NCBI GenBank assembly: GCA_946886275.1
Contig: CAMPIH010000084.1
Span: forward strand, 1 to 9,988
Length of the DNA stretch: 9,988 nt
DNA from: an uncultured Sphingosinicella sp.
GTDB taxonomy: Bacteria > Pseudomonadota > Alphaproteobacteria > Sphingomonadales > Sphingomonadaceae
Reading direction: 5' to 3'
Positions 6,255 to 9,988 of this stretch are shown in pieces; position 1 is the first letter of the stretch; each line of letters begins with the position of its first letter. The notes under the pieces are model-generated. The model was not told the DNA's origin, did not search any database, and saw only the letters and a list, made by a program, of their open reading frames with translations. The position numbers and the translations under genes were made by a program.

Positions 6255-6787
6255 CCGAGGACGCCGCAGGCGATCCGGGCGCCTGAATTGCCGGACGGGT
6301 CGGTTCGATAATCGTCTTCAGTGGCGTGGATCACGAGCGAAGCGCCGTCGCCATCGAGCATGGCCTGATCGCCTCGTCCCACGCGGCCCGCGGGAAGGAC
6401 GAATTCGAGAGTTCCGCGCCCGTCCGTGCCGACGAGCAGATTGGGCAGGTCGCCATGATGCGGCCCCTGTGGGTTGAGGCTGCCATGCTCGCGTCCGTTC
6501 GGATTCCAGTGCGGACCCGCGCTTGTGAAGCCCGGCGCGTCGCAGCGGCCGACGGCATGGACATGGGCACCGTGAACGCCCTGCGGCAGGGCCGTGGCTT
6601 CGATCCTGACCCGAAGACCGCTCTCGTCTTCGCTCACCGAAGCGGTCCCGACATTGCGCCCGGCGGAATCGCGAAGGACGGCCGACGCCGTCGTCGGGCC
6701 GTCGACATCGCCAGTGTCGACGTCGTCGGTCACGCAGGCGGACAGGCCGAGCGCGGCCAGGCTGGTCAGCATCGCATATCGCATCAT
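6251..6787 (-). CDS. sodC: Cu/Zn superoxide dismutase, predicted lipoprotein
   Basis: This 178-residue protein is a bacterial Cu/Zn superoxide dismutase, which converts superoxide to peroxide and oxygen outside the cytoplasm. The N-terminus has a hydrophobic signal ending in the lipobox LSAC, so Cys18 is probably lipidated; an Asp-rich linker (21-29) follows. All metal ligands are visible: His75 and His77 (HVH), bridging His93 (GPHWNP) and His154 (VIHA) for copper; His93, His101, His110 and Asp113 (HHGDLPN) for zinc. Cys82 and Cys174 would form the structural disulfide. The start at 6785-6787 has AAAGGAG six bases upstream; a second ATG follows immediately and is also possible. The Asp after the lipobox Cys is not at position +2 (Val is), so the usual inner-membrane retention signal is absent and outer-membrane sorting is likely. 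Ugd lies 60 bases upstream on the same strand with no terminator between. Confidence 0.94.
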   Translation of the reverse strand: MMRYAMLTSLAALGLSACVTDDVDTGDVDGPTTASAVLRDSAGRNVGTASVSEDESGLRVRIEATALPQGVHGAHVHAVGRCDAPGFTSAGPHWNPNGREHGSLNPQGPHHGDLPNLLVGTDGRGTLEFVLPAGRVGRGDQAMLDGDGASLVIHATEDDYRTDPSGNSGARIACGVLG

Positions 6788-6847
6788 TCCATTCTCCTTT
6801 TCGTGACCGATGAACGGACGGACCGGATGAGGGTTGCCGCAACGGCT

Positions 6848-8164
6848 TCAGGCGGCGCGATCCGGCTTGCCCACCCCGTGCCAGCGCAGGCCAGCCGCCT
6901 CCGCCTCTTCAGGCCGGTAGACGTTGCGCAGATCGACGAGGATCGGCTGCGCCATGATCGAGGCGAGCCGCTTCAGATCGAGCGCGCGCAGGACGTCCCA
7001 CTCCGTCACCAGAACGACCGCGTCGGCGCCGTCGGCCGCCTCGTAGGGACTGGAGCAGAGCTCGACATTGGGAAGCAGCGGCCGCGCCTGTTCCATCCCT
7101 TCCGGATCATAGGCGCGAACACGAGCGCCGACGTCCTGGAGCGCCTGGACGATGCTCAGCGAAGGGGCGTCCCTCATGTCGTCGGTGTTCGGCTTGAAGG
7201 TCAGGCCGAGAACCGCCACGATCTTGCCTCGGGCATCGTCGCCCAGCGCCCGGATCACCTTCCGGCCCATGGCCCGCTTGCGCGAGTCGTTGACGCCGAC
7301 CACGGCCTCGACGATTCGGAGCGGCGCCTGGCTATCCTCGGCCGTCTTCAGCAGGGCCAGAGTGTCCTTCGGAAAGCAGGAGCCGCCATAGCCGGGCCCG
7401 GCATGAAGGAACTTGGCGCCGATCCGTCCATCGAGGCCGATTCCGCGAGAGACATCCTGGACGTCCGCGCCGACCGCCTCGCAAAGATCGGCGATCTCGT
7501 TGATGAAGGTGATCTTGGTGGCGAGGAAGGCGTTGGCCGCATATTTGATCAGCTCGGCCGTTCGCCGCGAGGTGAACAACAAGGGCGCGCGGTTGAGATA
7601 AAGCGGCCGATAGACTTCGCGCATGACCTCGGCCGCGTGATCGTCCTCGGTGCCGACGACGATCCGGTCGGGATGCTTGAAATCCTCGATCGCCGCCCCT
7701 TCGCGGAGGAATTCCGGATTGGAGACGACCGCGATCTCCATCCCGTTCGTCTTCTCCCGAACGATCCGTTCGACCTCGTCGCCGGTACCGACGGGAACCG
7801 TCGATTTCGTCACGATGACGACAGGACCGGTCAGAGCCGCGGCGATCTCCTCGGCCGCGCTATAGACGTAGGTGAGATCGGCGTGGCCGTCGCCCCGTCG
7901 CGACGGCGTGCCGACGGCGATGAAGATCGCTTCGGCGCCGTCGACCGCTCGGGCCAGATCGGTGGTGAAGTCGAGCCGGCCGCCGGCCACGTTGCGGGCG
8001 ACGAGCTGATCGAGGCCCGGCTCGAAGATCGGCATGACGCCCTTCTCGAGAGCCTCGATCTTGGAGCTGTCCTTGTCGACGCAGACGACGTGATGACCGA
8101 AATCGGAAAAGCAGGCGCCCGAGACGAGGCCGACATAACCGGTGCCGATGATGGCGATCCGCAT
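6848..8164 (-). CDS. ugd: UDP-glucose 6-dehydrogenase
   Basis: This 438-residue cytosolic enzyme oxidises UDP-glucose to UDP-glucuronate with two NAD+, supplying a precursor for exopolysaccharide, lipopolysaccharide cores or glucuronate-containing glycosphingolipids. The N-terminal Rossmann domain shows GTGYVG (7-12) and the NAD-selecting Asp30. GTPSRRGDGHADL (85-97), STVPVGTGD (121-129) and NPEFLREGAA (149-158) are family motifs. The catalytic cysteine is Cys263 in GPGYGGSCFPKD. The C-terminal domain carries GLTFKPNTDDMRDAPS. Length is normal. The ATG at 8162-8164 is preceded by AAGGGAA, five bases upstream. The gene stands alone rather than within a polysaccharide cluster, so its product probably serves several pathways. 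It is likely to share a transcript with the downstream sodC. A GDP-mannose dehydrogenase is less likely given the exact match to Ugd motifs. Confidence 0.95.
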   Translation of the reverse strand: MRIAIIGTGYVGLVSGACFSDFGHHVVCVDKDSSKIEALEKGVMPIFEPGLDQLVARNVAGGRLDFTTDLARAVDGAEAIFIAVGTPSRRGDGHADLTYVYSAAEEIAAALTGPVVIVTKSTVPVGTGDEVERIVREKTNGMEIAVVSNPEFLREGAAIEDFKHPDRIVVGTEDDHAAEVMREVYRPLYLNRAPLLFTSRRTAELIKYAANAFLATKITFINEIADLCEAVGADVQDVSRGIGLDGRIGAKFLHAGPGYGGSCFPKDTLALLKTAEDSQAPLRIVEAVVGVNDSRKRAMGRKVIRALGDDARGKIVAVLGLTFKPNTDDMRDAPSLSIVQALQDVGARVRAYDPEGMEQARPLLPNVELCSSPYEAADGADAVVLVTEWDVLRALDLKRLASIMAQPILVDLRNVYRPEEAEAAGLRWHGVGKPDRAA

Positions 8165-8285
8165 TTCTGTTCCCTTGGACTGGGTGGGTTGAAGCGGGCG
8201 TTACCAAAGCGTCACTGGCCGGAACAGGGTATTTGACCGTTGGCGGCCAGGCGGGCGAGGCCAGGCCTGCCGTCGAACAACGGGC

Positions 8286-8319
8286 AAAAGAAAGGGAGCC
8301 GGTCCGAAGACCGACTCCC
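8286..8319 (-). terminator. Intrinsic terminator of the ompA-like gene
   Basis: An 11-position stem with one C/A mismatch pairs GGGAGcCGGTC (8294-8304) with GACCGaCTCCC (8309-8319) around a CGAA tetraloop. On the minus strand it is followed by TTTCTTTT (8286-8293 on the plus strand). It lies 44 bases after the OmpA stop. It insulates ugd from ompA read-through. Confidence 0.85.
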
Positions 8320-8362
8320 ATATCTTTCGGTGGACCCGCCGCCGAAGCGGCGAGCGCCCGAC

Positions 8363-9469
8363 TTACCAGCCGGAGCCGGTGCCGAAGACGATCTCCACGC
8401 GCCGGTTCTGCGGCTCGCGGACGCCGTCGGCGGTCTCGACCAGCGGGCGGCTCTCGCCGAACGCTTCAGTCGTGATGACACCGTCAGGAATACCGCGGCC
8501 CGCAAGATACTGGCGCACGTTGTTCGCGCGACGCTGTGACAGACCGACGTTGTACTCATCCGAACCCGACCGGTCGGCGTGTCCGGAGAGGACGACCCGA
8601 GCCTGACCCGTCTGCGCATATTGCTGCGCAGCATTGTCGAGGATCGCGGCGGCCTGCGGCGTGATGTCGTCGCGGTCCCAATCGAAGAACACCACGAACG
8701 GCCCGACCGCAACAGGCGGCGGAGGCGGAGGCGGCGGAGGAGGCGGCGGAAGCGGCTCCTCGGCACCACCGAAGTTGAAGGTAAGGCCGCCCAACAGGCT
8801 GTGCGACCGGAACCGGGTCTTCGACTCGTCGCCGAGCCAGTTCACCGTCCGAACGTCGTCGGTGTTGAAGAAACGGTAGCGGACGGTCACGTCGATATTG
8901 TCGGTGATCGCCTGGCGAACGCCGGCAATCGCCTGCCATGCGAGACCGCTGTCGGAATCGTCGAGGAACGGCCCCTGGTTCGCGTAAGCGCGCATGTTGT
9001 TGTAGCTGACGCGGGCGTAGCCGACACCGCCGCCGACGAAGCCGCTGATGCCGTCATCGTCGCCGAAGTCGAACATCGCATTGGCCATGAAGCTCAGCAC
9101 CGAAGCGCTGCCGCCGCCGGCTTCAGCGACCCGAGACGGGATCGAAGCACCCGGCAAAGCATCGCCGGGAAGGCCGATCACGGTCTCATAGGCATCGAGA
9201 CGAGCGCGCTTATAAGCGACTTCGGCCTCGAGCCGGAACGAGCCGAGATCGTAGCCGACGAACGCGGCACCATCGAATCCTGGATCGAGATCGATCTCCA
9301 GTTCGCCCTCGCCGGTCGGGATCGGACCCGCACGACCAAATTCGAACTCGATATCTTCCACGATCATGGCACCAAAGTCAGCACCGATATACCAAGCGCC
9401 ATCACGCGCTATGGCCGGGCTGGCGATTGCCGTGGACGACAGCGCCACAACAATGGCGAGCTTCCGCAT
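8363..9469 (-). CDS. OmpA family outer-membrane protein with poly-proline hinge
   Basis: This 368-residue outer-membrane protein anchors the envelope to peptidoglycan. Residues 1-21 form a signal peptide ending SPAIA-R. Residues 22-234 form a predicted beta-barrel: alternating aromatic strands such as GAWYIGADFGAM, FVGGGVGYARVSY and VTVRYRFF, ending in SLLGGLTFNFGG. A hinge with twelve consecutive prolines (241-252) leads to the OmpA-like domain (about 258-363). That domain has FFDWDRDDITPQA, GHADRSGSDEYN and LSQRRANNVRQYL; Asp299 and Arg314 correspond to the diaminopimelate-binding pair of E. coli OmpA. NRRVEI (356-361) closes the domain. The ATG at 9467-9469 has AGGGGA five bases upstream. 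The gene stands alone, with a long region upstream and its own terminator, and is probably highly expressed. Confidence 0.94.
   Translation of the reverse strand: MRKLAIVVALSSTAIASPAIARDGAWYIGADFGAMIVEDIEFEFGRAGPIPTGEGELEIDLDPGFDGAAFVGYDLGSFRLEAEVAYKRARLDAYETVIGLPGDALPGASIPSRVAEAGGGSASVLSFMANAMFDFGDDDGISGFVGGGVGYARVSYNNMRAYANQGPFLDDSDSGLAWQAIAGVRQAITDNIDVTVRYRFFNTDDVRTVNWLGDESKTRFRSHSLLGGLTFNFGGAEEPLPPPPPPPPPPPPVAVGPFVVFFDWDRDDITPQAAAILDNAAQQYAQTGQARVVLSGHADRSGSDEYNVGLSQRRANNVRQYLAGRGIPDGVITTEAFGESRPLVETADGVREPQNRRVEIVFGTGSGW
8714..8749 (-). repeat. Twelve-proline codon tract in the OmpA hinge
   Basis: Twelve consecutive CCG/CCT codons encode the hinge between barrel and peptidoglycan-binding domain. 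On the plus strand this reads as an irregular run of GGC and GGA triplets. The mixed codons make the tract less slippery than a pure repeat, but a change in triplet number would keep the frame. Confidence 0.9.
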
Positions 9470-9490
9470 AATCTTCCCCTTTCATCTGCG

Positions 9491-9526
9491 TCCCGAGCGG
9501 GAACGACGTGAACTCCTTACGGTAAG
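9491..9526 (-). promoter_or_regulatory. Two small inverted repeats in the ompA leader
   Basis: TCCCG-AG-CGGGA (9491-9502) and CTTAC-G-GTAAG (9516-9526) lie 22 to 57 bases upstream of the ompA start, just above its ribosome site. They could form small leader hairpins or bind a regulator. The arms are only five bases each, so chance is a real possibility. Confidence 0.25.
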
Positions 9527-9683
9527 CCGAGTTTGGGTGCAAGCACGCTTCGACCCCCGACCTGTTGCTGAAATACCGCAGCGCACCTTGGAGATGAACT
9601 GCAGATTACCAGACCGGGCCGAAACGATAGCCAGTCTCTTCGGTTGCATCTTGTTCGGTTCGACGCGCAAACTGTGCGAGAAC

Positions 9684-9693
9684 TGTTGCAACA
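9684..9693. promoter_or_regulatory. Perfect 10-bp palindrome TGTTGCAACA, possible operator
   Basis: TGTTGCAACA is fully self-complementary and lies 215 bases upstream of the ompA start in non-coding DNA. Symmetric sites of this size can bind dimeric regulators, but a single copy with no known match gives weak support. Confidence 0.25.
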
Positions 9694-9967
9694 ATGTCGC
9701 ACCACACTCCTTGAGCCATCGCGGCCGCCCGAATTTTCTGCTTCGAGCCCAACAACTTGACCTTTGCTCCCTGCCCTCGCGCGGTCTCGCCTCCTCACGA
9801 ACGGGACGAAGGTCTCGAGCGGCCAGCGGCAAATCGCCATTCCATTGGCCGGCTTGCCTGAGAGATCCAGGCGCGTCCGCCGGCGCGAACAAAGGCCCTT
9901 CCCTTTTCGGTCCGCGTGGAGCAATCTCGAAGTGCGGGAAAAGTGCAGGTCAGGAGGGGACTTTGCT

Positions 9968-9988
9968 ATGTTTTTCAGCTTGATGGCT
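9968..9988 (+). CDS. Possible start of a gene running off the right edge (partial)
   Basis: ATG at 9968 opens a frame (MFFSLMA) that stays open to the end of the window, only seven codons. AGGAGG at 9952-9957 is a perfect Shine-Dalgarno core, ten bases before the ATG; a second in-frame ATG follows at 9983. The hydrophobic opening could be a membrane or signal segment. Too little is visible to name a family, and the call rests on the ribosome site and the gene-free DNA before it. Confidence 0.35.

Larger units (their letters stand above)
9470..9967. other. Long intergenic region upstream of ompA, no convincing gene
   Basis: About 500 bases separate the ompA start from the possible gene at the right edge. 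Open frames here (for example 9366-9983 on plus and 9482-9892 on minus) show no recognisable protein, no good ribosome sites, and odd cysteine- and arginine-rich composition. I see no tRNA, rRNA or clear riboswitch. The region holds short inverted repeats: TCCCG/CGGGA (9491-9502), CTTAC/GTAAG (9516-9526), the palindrome at 9684-9693, and GCCTG/CAGGC (9856-9872). It must include the ompA promoter, but no strong -35/-10 pair stands out. Confidence 0.6.

Noticed and set aside
6326..8236. A 636-codon plus-strand open frame across sodC and ugd.
   Set aside because: It lies opposite two confidently identified genes, has no ribosome site or domain, and its His/Asp/Arg-rich composition is typical of antisense frames in GC-rich genomes.
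8245..8266. Direct repeat of GGCCAGGC, two copies 14 bases apart, in the ugd-ompA gap.
   Set aside because: It is short and made of common GC-rich words, with no link to a known element; chance is the simplest explanation.
9846..9872. Minus-strand string GGATCTCTCAGGCAAG, similar to part of a glycine riboswitch aptamer.
   Set aside because: The matching upstream GGAGAG arm and the CCGAAGG(A/G)GCAA core are not present in the right order, and there is no glycine-cleavage gene nearby. The similarity is probably chance. A covariance-model search with RF00504 would settle it.
9366..9983. A 205-codon plus-strand frame over the ompA start and the intergenic region.
   Set aside because: Its first part is antisense to the OmpA signal and barrel, no ribosome site precedes it, and the remaining sequence resembles no family.

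Overview
The window is GC-rich chromosomal DNA, most likely from an alphaproteobacterium of the Sphingomonadales type. The reasons are strong G/C bias at third codon positions, a Bax-inhibitor/YccA protein that begins MANWSDPRIG, an OmpA protein with a poly-proline hinge, and the general style of the gene neighbours. This is inferred from protein style; no marker gene such as rRNA is present. I see no insertion sequence, prophage gene, CRISPR array, tRNA or rRNA.

Layout, left to right: (1) the 3' end of clpA (+) and its intrinsic terminator; (2) a two-gene + unit, a glutathione S-transferase and a dienelactone hydrolase, overlapping by ATGA; (3) a seven-helix Bax inhibitor-1/YccA membrane protein (-) whose terminator touches the hydrolase stop codon; (4) thpR, an RNA 2',3'-cyclic phosphodiesterase (+), reading divergently from the YccA gene; (5) a two-gene - unit, a low-molecular-weight protein tyrosine phosphatase followed by a fructosamine-kinase family protein, also overlapping by ATGA; (6) a large spinster-type MFS transporter (+); (7) ugd (UDP-glucose 6-dehydrogenase) followed by a lipoprotein Cu/Zn superoxide dismutase, both on - and probably co-transcribed; (8) an ompA-like porin/peptidoglycan anchor (-) with a clear terminator; (9) about 500 bases with no convincing gene; (10) a possible gene start at the extreme right edge.

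The genes are mostly housekeeping and stress or envelope maintenance: protein quality control (ClpA), detoxification (GST, hydrolase), RNA end processing (ThpR), probable protein deglycation (kinase plus phosphatase), periplasmic superoxide removal (SodC), sugar-nucleotide supply (Ugd) and envelope anchoring (OmpA). Packing is tight. Two convergent pairs share four bases at their stop codons, and two same-strand pairs overlap by ATGA.

The most interesting unit is the phosphatase-kinase operon, which fits a two-step repair of ribose-5-phosphate-glycated proteins. That is a known idea rather than a new system. I found no convincing undescribed system, and the remaining findings are modest.
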